Of a stretch of DNA of 42,500 nucleotides, positions 13,086 to 27,939 are shown piece by piece. The notes under the pieces were generated by a model. The model searched no databases, was not told where the DNA came from, and saw only the letters and a program-made list of their open reading frames with translations. Where the stretch lies: NCBI GenBank assembly GCA_012295275.1, contig CM022677.1, positions 27,703,879 through 27,746,378 of the forward strand, read 5' to 3'. Within the stretch, counting starts at the first letter, position 1, and every line of letters starts with the position of its first letter. Origin of the DNA: Chrysomallon squamiferum. Taxonomy: Eukaryota; Mollusca; Gastropoda; Neomphalida; Peltospiridae. Position numbers and translations under genes: made by a program.

Positions 13086-13475
13086 TTATGTATTTCATTG
13101 TATTTTAACGTATTACGTATTTCAATGTTTTTTTAACGTATTTACGCATTTCAATGTGTTTTTTAACGTATTTACGCATTTCAATGTGTTTTTTAACGTA
13201 TTACGTATTTCAATGTGTTTTAACGTATTTACGTATTTCAATGTGTTTTAACGTATCTACGTATTTCAATGTGTTTTAACGTATTTACGTATTTCAGTGT
13301 ATTTTAACGTATTTACGTATTTCAGTGTATTTTAACGTATTTACGTATTTCAGTGTGTTTTAACGTATTTATGTATTTCAATATCTTTTAACGCATTTAC
13401 GCATTTTAATGTATTTTAACGCATTTATTTATTCCAGTGTGTTTTAACGCATTCACTTATTTCAGTGCATTTTAA
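13086..13475 (+). repeat. 28-bp minisatellite
   Basis: About 13 units with consensus ACGTATTTACGTATTTCA plus ATGTGTTTTA occur, the first few 28-31 bases through extra T and the last few diverged (ACGCATTT, CAGTGCATTTT). Each unit is itself built on a doubled ACGTATTT. Confidence 0.95.
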
Positions 13476-13629
13476 TACATGTGTCTAATTTCATAATATT
13501 AATTAAATGCGTGGAACTTAGACATACTTCGAATTTCGATTACTAAATAAGACAGGATCTTTCCTGGTAGATAGACGTGTTTAAGGGATAAAAATATTTT
13601 TAAAATTTGGCTTTTACGTTTAAATATAG

Positions 13630-13862
<233 letters not shown>

Positions 13863-14367
13863 TTACAGAATAAGGATCTAATTGCTCCAAAAAAAAAAAA
13901 AAATGAAAAAAAAAAGAATGAAGAATAAAAATAGAAAATAATTTCCACGGAAACATCCGAACAGTTGAAAAGAATGTCGAATCGCTCGAGTAATTCCGCT
14001 CTTTCCGAGGAAGCGTAGGAAGACAATCTCTATCGTGGAAATTGGTCAGCGTCGGAAATGCGTTAGCAGGAGTATTTAAAATGGTGTCATGGCGGCGTTT
14101 TAAAGGTCGTTTGTTTCCGGTTAGGATGACATTAGAGCGAGGCAATTTCGCAGAAGACAATGCAGGAGAGGAAACCGTAGGGAGGTAGTGGGAGGGAATT
14201 GTAACAGCTGCCTCGCAATTTCGGAAGTAACTATCAATTATTAGCAAGTGCCGCGAAGGTGCAGTAAATGACCAGTGAGCTAAGCGGATTAACGCTTGAT
14301 GATTCTGGATAATAAAATAAACGAGGGAAATATTGAAAGAGAAAATCTGATTTTTTTTTTGTGCTTG

Positions 14368-14940
14368 TGTATGTGTGTGTGTGTGTGTCTGAGTGTGCGC
14401 GTGTGTGTGTGCGTGTGTGTGTGTATCTGTGACTGTATCTATTTGTGTGAGTGCTTTTTAGTGTGTATGTGTTTGTGTTTGTGTGTGAGTGTGAGTATGT
14501 GCATGGGTGTTTGTGTGCGTATATTTGTGACTGTGTGTGGATTTGTGTTTGTGTGTGTGTGTTTGCCTATGTGTGTGTTTGTGTGTGTGTCAGTGTGTGT
14601 TTGTGTGCTTGTGTTTGTATGTCTCTGTGTGTGTTTGTGTTAGCGTGTATGTCCGTGTGTCTGTGTGAATTTGTGTTAGTGTGCGTTTGTTTGTGTTTTT
14701 TTGTGTGTGTTTCTGTGTCTTTGAGTGTGTTTCTGTCTGTATGTGTGTGTGTTTGTGTGTATTTGCATGTTGTGTATGTGTATGTTGTGTATGTGCATCT
14801 TAGTTTGTATAACGAACATGTGTCTGTGTGTATGTGTTTTTTTACATACATACAGCATGCACACATACAGGTAGATAGAAAGACAGACAAACAGTCAATA
14901 CACACACACATACACACACACACACAAATATAAATATTTA
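14368..14940 (+). repeat. (GT)n-rich tract ending in (CA)n
   Basis: About 470 bases of imperfect GTGTGT with TTTGTG interruptions turn over near 14840 into (CA)n, so the two ends could pair as a long imperfect hairpin. Cys-Val and His-Thr frames here are artefacts. Confidence 0.85.
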
Positions 14941-14999
14941 TATACACACGTGTATTCAACCATATATCAACAAAAACAACAGAATAGTTATAGTAATAG

Positions 15000-15431
15000 T
15001 AGAAGATGTAGTAGATGTTACGGTAGATGCAGTTGTAGCACTGTAAAAGGAATAGTAGTTGTAGTAGAAGTGTATCAGGCGCAGTTGCAGTAGTATCAGG
15101 AATAACAACATTGGTGATATAGTAGTATTAATAATATTACTAAAATTTGTAGTAGTAGCAGTAGCAGTAGCTGTTATATTAAATTTGCTACTAACGAAAT
15201 AGTAGAAGTCGTTTATTTTATTAGTAGTAAATGTAGAGGTAATAGTAACAGTAACCTATTTTACATGAAGTAGTAATTAGGGAAATAGTTGTAAGGTTAA
15301 TATTAAGAGTAAGAAATAAAAGAAAATTCTGAAAAGCAAAGAGAATAAAGAGAAAAAAGAAAGAATTGAAATGTTAAAAAATCCACATGTTCCCAAATCC
15401 TCCAAAAAGACTAAAACCCACAAAAATACAG

Positions 15432-15463
<32 letters not shown>

Positions 15464-15558
15464 AAGAAATCAATAGTAATAGAAAAAAAGTAATCTTAAT
15501 TATAATAAAAAATAAAAAAAAATAAATAAATAAATAAAAAAAAAAATAAAAACAAAAA

Positions 15559-15618
<60 letters not shown>

Positions 15619-15745
15619 TACTACTAATAAAAAGGTGATAACAAGGAAAATAAATAATATAAAAAAAAAAAAAAAAAAAAAAAAAAACAACAACAGAGGA
15701 AAATCTGTGAGGTGAAAAAGATGAGAAAAAAAAAAAAAAAGTCTT
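15000..15745 (+). repeat. AGT-rich sequence, poly(A) and (AAT)n tracts
   Basis: 15000-15270 is degenerate AGT/GTA. Poly(A) lies at 15431-15458, 15660-15687 and 15726-15740. (AAT)n lies at 15560-15617. 15750-16100 is unique AT-rich with a short GATGATGACGACGAC run. Confidence 0.85.
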
Positions 15746-16203
15746 GTTAATTTAGCTAAAAGCATTTTGATGATGTTGTTCTCTGTGACGTCCTCTCGCC
15801 AACTCATAAAGAGCAGAAATGTGTTAAATGTGTTTAATTATTTTTATTACTTGTCAGAGTAAAGGTAAAAATGTAGGCTACACGTATTAATGGGTGACTT
15901 GGTTTTACTGAACTGTCGCTGAGGTCTTTGGCTTCGTCTTGGTAAATGATGCGAAAATGTAAATTAAGAGTTAAGTTTATTTTTGATGATGATGACGACG
16001 ACGACGATGATAATGATGATAACGGTAACAATAACAACAACAGTCAATAATAATAATAATAATAATAATAAATTTAATGATGGAGGAAATAATTAAACTT
16101 TGAGTGAGAGATAAAGGTAGAGACAGAGGGAAATATAGAAAACGAAAGAGAGATAGAAAAAGACAGAGATACATACAAATATATGTGTGGGTGTGTGTGT
16201 GTG

Positions 16204-16383
<180 letters not shown>

Positions 16384-16585
16384 TCCTCAGGAATTTTTCA
16401 AACATGGACAAAAATCTTGTATCAAATAATTTGTGAGTGATTACATGTAAAAAAAATAAGAAATAAAGATATAGAAAAAAAGTAAAATATAGAAGAAAAA
16501 AAAAGCAAAAAAAATAAAAATAAAAAAAAATAAATATAAACATTAGTTTGAAGGACATTGCTATTAATACTGGAAACGACACATC

Positions 16586-16605
16586 TGACCTCTGACCTCT
16601 GACCT
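16586..16605 (-). promoter_or_regulatory. Triple DR1-type nuclear receptor half-sites
   Basis: On the minus strand three AGGTCA half-sites follow one another with one base between them (TGACCT at 16586-16591, 16593-16598 and 16600-16605 on the plus strand). One-base spacing is the DR1 arrangement bound by HNF4, RXR and COUP-TF class receptors (known). The site lies about 55 bases inside intron 1, just after the first coding exon. Regulatory use is inferred; a 7-bp tandem repeat arising by slippage would look the same. Confidence 0.35.
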
Positions 16606-16658
16606 CCGGAAATTTGCAAATATATAACTAAATTACCATTAAAAAAGTTGACACTCAC

Positions 16659-17458
16659 TTTTCTATCCCATCCCTCGTCTTATAGGTGCTCTTGTAGAGT
16701 CCGCGGAGATTCGGCAGGATCCGTCCACGGAAATCGCCGATCTGTACGGAATACGCCGAGCCGGCCGGCAGGTCTCCGTCCAGCTCGAGAACGTAGAACT
16801 GGTAGCGCTTTTCGTAAAACTGCTTCTTCACGCGACGCCCCGGGAACGGTCCCAGCGGAACGACCCGGATGTACTTCTCCGTCACGTCGAGCCACGTGCT
16901 CCGGTGGAACATGACGTAAGGCGTCGCCGTCGCCACGGAGACGGAGATGTTGACGGCTCCGAAGAAGACGAAGTTCGTCAGGTCGATCTTCAGCCTGAGG
17001 TCGTAGTGCTTCGGGATCAGCGTCTTCGGCAGACGGATTCGTTTCCACGGCGGAATCTTCGAGGCGTCCATGTTTGTGTTCAGGTCGGTGGCCAGTCCTT
17101 CAGGGTCCGTCTTCGCGCTTTTCTCGCACGTGCACGTCTGGTTCGTTGTGTTGGTCACGTGACCGTCGTTCCGCTGTCTGCCGGCCTCCGCGTTCGGGTT
17201 CCCGTAGGTGAGGGTCTGTTCCGGGCAGCCGCAGTTCTCGGTGTGTTTGAAATACATCGCCGTCAACGTCAACAACGTAACGACGAGAAGAAGCAGAAAG
17301 GCGCTGAACAGGACGATTCTGAGTCGCGTGACGTAACAGCCCGGCCGATCGGCCTGACGTATTCTCACGACCGTGTCTTTCGTCATGACGTCATTGGTGT
17401 TGCCAAGGTTTTTCTGCTCGGCGAAAGTGACGTCAGGAAATCTTTCATTTCTATCCAT
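16659..17458 (-). CDS. M1-family aminopeptidase N-like ectopeptidase, first coding exon
   Basis: This exon encodes the first 266 residues plus two bases of an M1 zinc metallopeptidase of the aminopeptidase N / glutamyl aminopeptidase type. These enzymes are type II membrane proteins that remove N-terminal residues from extracellular peptides. Visible parts are a ~47-residue cytoplasmic tail, one hydrophobic anchor at about residues 48-70 (IVLFSAFLLLLVVTLLTLTAM), a Cys- and Asn-rich stalk with sequons in NTTNQT, and then the M1 N-terminal beta domain from PWKRIRLPKTLIPKHYDL through VQIGDFRGRI and GLYKSTY. I place the start at the ATG at 17458; the open frame continues upstream to a TTG, which is an unlikely start in animals. 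The exon ends in AA before a GTGAGT donor (phase 2). It is GC-rich against AT-rich surroundings, as expected of real coding sequence. The catalytic GxMEN and HExxH motifs are not in the window. Family assignment is firm; substrate specificity is unknown. Confidence 0.9.
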
Positions 17459-18700
17459 TCCCAAAATGTTTTTTTGAAAAAGTTAATCGTTTCCAGCGAT
17501 CCTGTTTCGTTATACATTCACGATCCTGATTTTTTTTTGTATTTCTGTTGTTAATTTCTTACTTAATCGTATTATAAATAGTATTTTTTAAAAGCTGAAT
17601 TCTGGCTTGTAATAAAGAAACTTCTTTTTAAATATACATGTATATATATATTTTTTTTTACATATTTAAAACAAATCCGATTCCTCACAATGTGTACGAT
17701 CTGTGATTTCAATTAATCCTTTCCGATATTCGTCAGAAACTTTATTTTTTATTTTTTGTTTAACATAATCCTAGTCCGAAATAAATCCAATTTTTAGTTT
17801 TAAAAAACTCAAGTTCGATTACACGTCCATATATAAATATATTTTAATTAATCCTGGCCCGTAACACATTCCACGTGCATATTTTAATCAATCCGTTCCA
17901 GTAACAGAAAATACGAATACAATTATTTATTAATTAATCCTTCCTATATCACACAATCCGTTCACATTTTAAACCAACCATTTTCCTTAGTAAGGTTTTC
18001 AAAACACATCGATATGCATTTTCTTCATTTCTCTTCTTTCTTCTAATTCTCCTTCTTCCTCTTCTTTTTTTCTTTCTTTTTTTTTTTTTTTGAATTACTA
18101 TTATTCTTTTCTTCTACATAATCTTTAATTAATCCCGTTCCACTTTATCCCGCTCCGCGGCGAATTTTTATATTTTTTTTATTGAATCCTAATCCGTGTC
18201 ATAGTCACGTCTTACTTTTTGTTTACTAACTTCCCGGCGAACACAAAACGGTTATTTTCCAAACACACTTTGAGCTCCGTTACGGCGAGCACACAAACAC
18301 AGTTTTACAACCCAGCCATTCAACTGGTCGATTGAAGGAAAGATAACTCAGTTAAACAGATCCGAACTCTTCTTTATGCAAGATTAGAAATTCAATATTA
18401 CAGTTGACTGGCTCCAGTTGCGCAGAGAAAAAGCTGTCTGTGTAGATATCCCCATAGCGGATCGCAGGCGAGGTAACCAGTGGAATTTCTGAAAATAATT
18501 ATGTAAAACGCAAGCGATTAGTAAAATACTTTTTTTTTTTTTTTCTTCTGTGGGGAGACAGACAGGTCGCTTATTGAAGTCTTTTTTTTTTAAATCCTAA
18601 CACAACCTCATCAGGGCTCAGATATTTTTCATTTTCATTATTATTTTTTTTTCTTTTCAGGAAATTTGTGTTGCTGTTATTGTCGATTACAAGAAGTAAT
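17459..18700 (-). other. Upstream region of the aminopeptidase with degenerate TAATCC-bearing array
   Basis: No coding sequence is visible. TAATCC occurs at 17714, 17766, 17849, 17935, 18130 and 18190, all in the same orientation and mostly followed by a (C)CCG-like core. CAATCC, GAATCC and AAATCC variants lie between them. The pattern suggests an old, decayed tandem repeat of irregular period. TAATCC is also the core site of K50 homeodomain proteins such as Otx and Pitx (known). The 5' UTR and promoter of the minus-strand gene should lie here, but I see no clear TATA box or initiator. Confidence 0.4.
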
Positions 18701-18835
18701 TCAATATCTTTATGTCATTTCTTTCTTCCTTTAAATCTGAGGTTATTCAGTCTACGGTAATTTTATTCTGTGATAAAATTTACCTACCTACATCGATACT
18801 TATATACATACATTTATTCTGTGATACAAATGCAT

Positions 18836-19130
18836 ACATACAAACATACATACAAACATTCATACATACATACATACAAACATACATTCATACATACAAA
18901 CATACATACATACATACAAACATACATAAATACATACATACATACATACAAACATACAAACATACATACATACATACACACACACATACATACACACATA
19001 CATAATACATGCAGATATATAATTCGTAACCGAATGGAAAACAACAAAAACAACAACAACATCAGCTACAAAATAAAAATACAACTACAACAACCCCTCA
19101 GAAAAAAAAAAAAAAAAAAAAAAAATAACA
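18836..19130 (+). repeat. (CATA)n and poly(A) tracts
   Basis: Imperfect ACATACATACAA units run to 19005, followed by CAACAACA and a poly(A) at 19101-19125. Tyr-Ile-His-Thr frames are artefacts. Confidence 0.9.
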
Positions 19131-19199
19131 AAAAACACACACTAAAAAAACAACAACAAACAAAGAAAACAAACGACACCAGCAAAACAGAAAAGCTAA

Positions 19200-20070
19200 C
19201 GTTAAGCTAATAACGACAACAACGCCAATAAAGAAAAGATATTGTTTGTGAAAACAGTGTCATTATTATTCGCGAAGCTGAAGCACATCTACTAAATCAA
19301 TGTTTCGCATTCGCTAAGCCAGCCAATTTTTACTGTGTCCTGCTTCTGCGGTCTGTGCCGTATTTCGGTTAATGCAATTCCTAACATGTTTACCATATTT
19401 TTATTAATTCAATATACGCGCGAATTATCTCTCTTTGTGGATCATTGACAGTCATGCAACAGCTTTCAAGTTTAATCGTAACATTTGTTTAACGGAAAGA
19501 ACCAAAAAAAAAAAAAAAAAAAAAATTAAATTAAAATAACCACTATTACGGAAACAACCGAACATTTACGAAAAAAATATTTCGATTAATAAAATACACT
19601 AATATATTTTCACACATGAATCAGCAACGTGCATTATGATGATATCGTTGATTATACAAAAAAAAAAAAAAAAAAAAAAAAAAAAACACCGCACGGGAAT
19701 TTAATCATTTAATTTCAGAAAACAACGAAGCCGACGGTATGACGGTAACGCCCGAATACTTTCCGATCAACCTTCGGCAAAATTCCGATGTCTTACGCCG
19801 ATGTCTCAAGGTTTCTTTCGCCAGAATCTGATGGCTGTAAACAGAACGAGTCACTAGGGAAGAGGCAACCTGTGAATGATTACACAGAAGTACCAGATTG
19901 ATCTACTGTGATGTACTTAAAACGGTCGTCTGCTGAAAATCTTACTAATTGCTACTCGCCAGGTGTCGCTTTACTCAGACGCGTAATTATCTAGAAACCG
20001 GTCTCTATTGTTGCACGTTATCCACGTGTCTTAATTAATTCTACAATATAATAATAAAAATAATAATAGT
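19200..20070. other. Unique intergenic sequence with two poly(A) tracts
   Basis: Poly(A) lies at 19504-19525 and 19659-19686. 19710-20030 is a CpG-containing unique island (GACGGTATGACGGTAACGCC) with no supported coding frame. Confidence 0.4.
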
Positions 20071-20072
20071 AG

Positions 20073-21006
<934 letters not shown>

Positions 21007-21571
21007 TGAACAATCGAAATACAACAATGACAAGTACATGAAATGTTCTGATTTCAGTGTTTACCTGCTGAGAGGATTTTAACGTCAATCAGTGCGATTC
21101 ATTTGTGAAACAAAATCAAAAAATAAAAATCCGGGAAACAGCACGAGCTTCTGTGCACGTGTGACGTTTGTACGTCTGTAAATAACAAACATGTCTGTCT
21201 CCTGAATGTCCTTGACGTAGTACTTCATTCTAAACATTTTGTATTCTCCATCTGTTTTTCCATTTGGAATGAGTTTTTTTTAGTGATTTGGTATGTTTGC
21301 TGATTTTTTTTTTGTCTGTTTAGTTCTATATATTTCTTTTTCAATTAACAGTTCACGTTATTCCAGTAATTAAAATATCCAGTAATAAAATTATAAGTTG
21401 ATGTTAGAGGCTCCCAATGAAACAAGTCTAGACACTTTTTCGTGGTCTTGTTGATTAGAAGAGAAAATAACAATATTTTACTCGTAAACATTGAATCATT
21501 TCATTGCAGCTTTCACTTATTATTATTATTTATTATTATTATTGTTGTTATTGTTGTTGTTGTTGTTGTTG

Positions 21572-21606
<35 letters not shown>

Positions 21607-22355
21607 TTGAATTTAAAAAGTTAAAAATTATTTATATTAAAATTTCCAGTCTTGCATGTCTTATGTCAGTTTATCATTTTTCTTTGGAACATTTATATTT
21701 TTTGCTCTATCATTATATTCAGTATTACATTTATTTATATGTTTTTTTAGCACTTTCAGAATATTATATACACCTCACAGTTTCCTTACAACTGTTCTCA
21801 CTGAAATATTCCAATTTGCAGTTTGAAATATAAACTGAAATTCCTTTACTTATCTACGCTTGTCTTCAAATATTTTTTTTTCTTTATAATCTCCAAGCTT
21901 CATTAAAACGAACTGAATAAACCTTTATATTTATAGCACATGCAGATTTATTTCTTTGATTCTGAAACTTTATATGTATTCACAGAGTGAACTCAGAGCT
22001 TTATTTACCGAATCTTCAACCTTCACCTTATCAGCTTGAATCGTGTTGGTCTTGCGCTGTAAGTATTCTACAGAATGAATAATTTTGAAACAAACTCTCT
22101 GAATCCGAGGAATACACTGAATCTGGAATGTTATTTACAGAATGTCAAATTCTTCAGGTATCAGTTTTAAAACGTCTTCTTGTTCCTTTGAGAATATCGT
22201 CACCACAGATTAGTTATAAAACGAGAAATTTAAAAAAATATATATATATTTTGACATATTTAAACACTATCTTTGTACATATATATATTCAATAATATAA
22301 TCCGATCAAAGCTATATAAGCCGATAACAGATTAACTTCCGGTAGAAGGACGCAT

Positions 22356-22388
<33 letters not shown>

Positions 22389-22500
22389 ATCTCTTTCAGT
22401 GAGAATTCACCACGGTGTTCACAAAAACATTACCACTAATCCAATCGAACTCGCTCTTCACCGATAAAAATCCACAGGATACATTTCCTATACAATAATT
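21007..22500. other. AT-rich intergenic sequence
   Basis: A (TTG)n(TTA)n tract lies at 21520-21607 and a poly(T) at 22359-22384. The rest is unique and AT-rich; I see no exon with good borders. Confidence 0.4.
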
Positions 22501-22504
22501 CTTC

Positions 22505-22780
22505 GGAGTCAAATCGATGCAAAGAAGTACAAACAACTCTTATCCCGCGTTAAATAATAATTTCCGCAACCCGGACGAGCGAGATCGCATTGCAGCACAG
22601 CTTAATTACTTTTTCGCTGAACTGCACGGAGGTCGGATTTATAGCCATGCCAGGCTTAGCGCGTGCGCGCGCGTCTTTTCCGACTCATTCCGAAAGGATT
22701 TGACTCTTCTTCTTCTCCTCCGTCCGTAATTCAGGTTCGGTTTTCGAAAACGTCGACTGGTTTTAGTTACGAACGTGACG
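22505..22780. other. GC-richer unique island with a 70-codon frame
   Basis: A frame at 22517-22729 (MQRSTNNSYPALNNNF..) has no poly-residue bias until its end, but I recognise no domain and see no flanking splice sites of quality. GCGCGTGCGCGCGCG lies within. It could be a small gene, an exon or a conserved non-coding element. Confidence 0.25.
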
Positions 22781-22782
22781 GT

Positions 22783-24349
<1,567 letters not shown>

Positions 24350-24506
24350 CTAGTTTTATTTTCATAGAAATGTAAAAATATGCCAGCGTATTTCAGTTGT
24401 TCTTTTTTCTTCTATTTCTGTACATTCAACGACATATTAACTTTTATGGGACAGAATAATACGTAGATAGACGTACATACCTACTTTCTGGAATATATGT
24501 ACACAT

Positions 24507-24960
24507 ATACACACACACACAAACACAAACGCACGCATGCATGCATGCATGCAGACATACATACGTACATATATATATACATACATATATACATATAAAC
24601 TGACACATTATACAGAAAGACACAGAGCCAGAGAGAGACAGACAGACAGACAGGGACAGAGATATAAAAGTATGTATATAAAAGACCGATTGGGAAAGAA
24701 AGAAAAATAGAAAGAAGGAAATATATATATATATAAAAAAATTTAAATTAAATTTTAAATGATAAAAAAAAAAAAAAATGTGAAAAAAAAGTAAAAAAAG
24801 AAAAGGCAAACGCTGTTTATTAAAGATATCAAAGCTGACGTGCTGTGGATAGGTACAAAATAAAATAGGTCACGAGATCACCATGGCAACCGAACGGTCG
24901 CCTGTCTCCTCTCATAAGCAGACGACAACTAAAATCCCGGCGGGCTGTAATCGACGGAAT

Positions 24961-25035
<75 letters not shown>

Positions 25036-25075
25036 TGTATGTATATATGTATATATGTGTGTGTGTGTGTGTGTG
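24507..25075 (+). repeat. (CA)n/(GCAT)n/(CATA)n, poly(A), (AT)n(GTAT)n(GT)n tracts
   Basis: 24507-24600 alternates CACA, GCATGCAT and ACATAT; 24607-24660 is GACAGACA-rich. 24960-25075 passes from poly(A) through (AT)n and (GTAT)n to (GT)n. Unique sequence at 24830-24955 lies between them. Confidence 0.9.
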
Positions 25076-25084
25076 GCTGGGACA

Positions 25085-25440
25085 AGAACTAATTTAATAC
25101 GACTAGAAAATTCCTTCGCTCGGTTTTCCGCGTTCTCCTGGGCCCACTTACGAATACGCGAATTGAAGTAATGAAGATGTTTGAACTGCACGTCAAAACG
25201 AATCGACGGATAATCACCAAATCAACTCTGCTGCGCTGTCGCTGGGGTATTCGGGGACTGCATCATACGTTTACGTTAGGCGGCCATGTTGAATTTCTGC
25301 ATACAAGAACGGGGGTCTCGCGGGAGTTTGCGAGAAATGATTTCTGTCCGATATTCTTAAATGAGTCACGAAAACAGAGGCAATTAGAACGGATGGATCG
25401 ACGCTTTTCGTTTTTTTTGTTTAATGATCCATTTTAGCCA
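25085..25440. other. GC-richer unique island
   Basis: Unique, CpG-containing sequence includes GGCGGCCATGTTGAATT. An 88-codon frame (25171-25437) resembles no family that I know. No gene is called. Confidence 0.3.
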
Positions 25441-25676
25441 ATTATTATTATTATTATTATTGTTATTATTATTATTATTATTATTGTTATTATTATTATT
25501 ATCATTATTATTATTATTATTGCAGGAAGCTGTTTAAGTGCGTACAAAAAGTATGGAAACAGTATTATAGGGATGCTTACATACATACGAAAACACAACT
25601 TAACAAGTGTAAAAATATACGTTTGATCATACATAGACGTGTGTGTGTGTATCTGTGTATATGTGTATCGAGAAAT

Positions 25677-25762
<86 letters not shown>
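25440..25762 (+). repeat. (ATT)n and (GA)n tracts
   Basis: (ATT)n at 25440-25520 and a pure (GA)n at 25680-25762. Confidence 0.95.
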
Positions 25763-25764
<2 letters not shown>

Positions 25765-25862
25765 AATTATAAAACCAGACACGCGTGAACCGATATTGCC
25801 AATTTCGTTCGAAGCGTACACAAACGGATTCCTAGAGATGGTCTACAGTATATAAGGATATC

Positions 25863-26051
25863 GGAGTTATCTCCCTTCCCGTATAATGATGCAGACAGAG
25901 AACGTGGATATTTTCCATAGTGACTGTACTATGGAAACAAGACTTATTCGTCACTTTTTTCCACTAACGTAAGATGTGTAATCCTCATGTCGTATTTCTT
26001 TTATTAATCTGGGATAATTCTCTTTTCTATTGCGGGAATTACCGACAGTAA
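25863..26051 (+). repeat. Dispersed block upstream of the PAN/ZP gene, copy A
   Basis: The block starts GAGTTATCTCCCTTCCC and ends ATTACCGACAGTAAT. It matches 40352-40535 over its full length with scattered changes. It lies about 1.4 kb before the first coding exon of the PAN/ZP gene. It is either part of the duplicated locus or an interspersed repeat. Confidence 0.75.
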
Positions 26052-26493
26052 TTATCTCCTATATTATTAAGCTTAATGGAGAAATAAAAGGTTCTGACGT
26101 CAGGAAAACAAATCGTCGTTTCCTTAGTGATATCGTACGTCACACACACGTTTTACGTCACACATTATTTTATTACGGTTTGGTCAGTAATAGCAGCTAT
26201 AGTAGAATATCATTATCAGTACTTTTCTACTTTAGTAATAATGATGATGTAAATGATGGTGTAAGTGATGACGATGCTGATGGTGTCAGTGGCACACTTC
26301 TTCAATAATAAGACCGTAGTTATCTCCCTCTGAGAATTTAGGTGATAGCATTTATCTCCCTTATCGGCAAGTTTTCAAAGTAACTGATGAGTTATTTGAC
26401 TTGTCTTGTTATGTACGTCTAGTTTGTAACTATCAAAACGTTACTTTAATGTTACGTTTTTCTGTCTTCTTGTCTGTCTGTCTGTCTTTCTGC

Positions 26494-26820
<327 letters not shown>

Positions 26821-27356
26821 TATATAACATTAATATATATTATTCATAATTTATATTTTCATTTACTGAAGGTTTATCTTAATTAATACTAAACTGGACC
26901 TTTGAAATTCATTACTGTTATTGTTAGGAAAAAATTACAAAGTATGAAATGAAAAATAAAGTTTAGTAGTTTCTGTGATATGATTATTCCAATATTAATA
27001 AACTTAATATCTGCATCTACTTTCCCTTCATATCTTTTAGGGAAACACATTTTTTAATGGAAATTTAGTCTCATTATTTGGATTTCTTTTCAAATTCAAA
27101 CTAAGCCGGACTGTAATTAAGTATATCAATACCTATCTAGTCAACATTTTTTTTTATTAATAGTAAATTATACATAGGGCAGATTGGTGTCTGTTTGCGA
27201 TATGGTCAGTTGGATATTGGCTATTTTATTAACAATTAAGAATATTTAAATAGGAAAATCTGGGACAAAAACATTCATTTTAGTGTAATCGAGTCAGAAA
27301 ATACGTAGACAGAGGTAGATTTATAATTCTTGTGATTAAAGTATTTAATTTGATAT

Positions 27357-27495
27357 GTGTTTATTTATTTGTTTATTTGTTTGTTTGTTTGCTTATTTAT
27401 TTGTTTATTTGTTTGTTCGTATGTTTGCTTATTTGTTTATTTGTTTATGTGTTTGTTTGTTTCTATATTTATTTATTTGTTTATATATTTATTTT
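27357..27495 (+). repeat. (TTTA/TTTG)n tract before PAN/ZP exon 1
   Basis: Imperfect TTTG and TTTA units run up to the ATTTTCAG acceptor of the first coding exon and serve as its polypyrimidine tract. Confidence 0.9.
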
Positions 27496-27498
27496 CAG

Positions 27499-27565
27499 AT
27501 GAAGCTTGTGGTGTTCAGAAAAACAGTTTTGTTGTTGTTCTCCATCTTCTCTTTTCTGCTACAAG
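27499..27565 (+). CDS. PAN/ZP gene exon 1: signal peptide
   Basis: The exon begins with ATG immediately after a TTTATTTTCAG acceptor, so a non-coding 5' exon probably lies upstream. It encodes 22 residues: MKLVVFRK, a Leu/Phe-rich hydrophobic core, and Gln. It ends in phase 1 at an AAG/GTAAAT donor. Cleavage is probably after Ala24, in exon 2. Confidence 0.75.
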
Positions 27566-27908
27566 GTAAATCATATTAATACTGTTAATTTTGCTCTGAC
27601 ATCGTCATTATAATTACAATTATTACCGTCGGTAGATAATTTAAGTTCTAATGTGGGTTTTTTTTTTATTTAAGTTGCTTCTATTGGCATCAGCTTGGAC
27701 AACAGCAGAGAAGAAAGAGAGTTTACAAAAAAGGTAAACTTCAGTTTTCTCTTCTTTCCATTTCTTTCATGTTTTAGGAATAAATCGATAGATCAGTTTG
27801 TTAAAAACAAGTTGTTAGGCTTTTTTTTCTGAATATTCTCTGTTCCGTCTCCAGTTTATTTTAGTTGATTTTCAAAGAATACACTGTTCAGTTATAAATA
27901 TTTATTTT

Positions 27909-27939
<31 letters not shown>

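Noticed and set aside
13086-13475. CRISPR-like array
   Set aside because: Units are contiguous with no unique spacers, and the window is eukaryotic; it is a minisatellite.
22517-22729. Small gene of 70 codons
   Set aside because: No domain, no splice or promoter context, and the end is Leu-rich from a CTT run; kept only as an island of interest.
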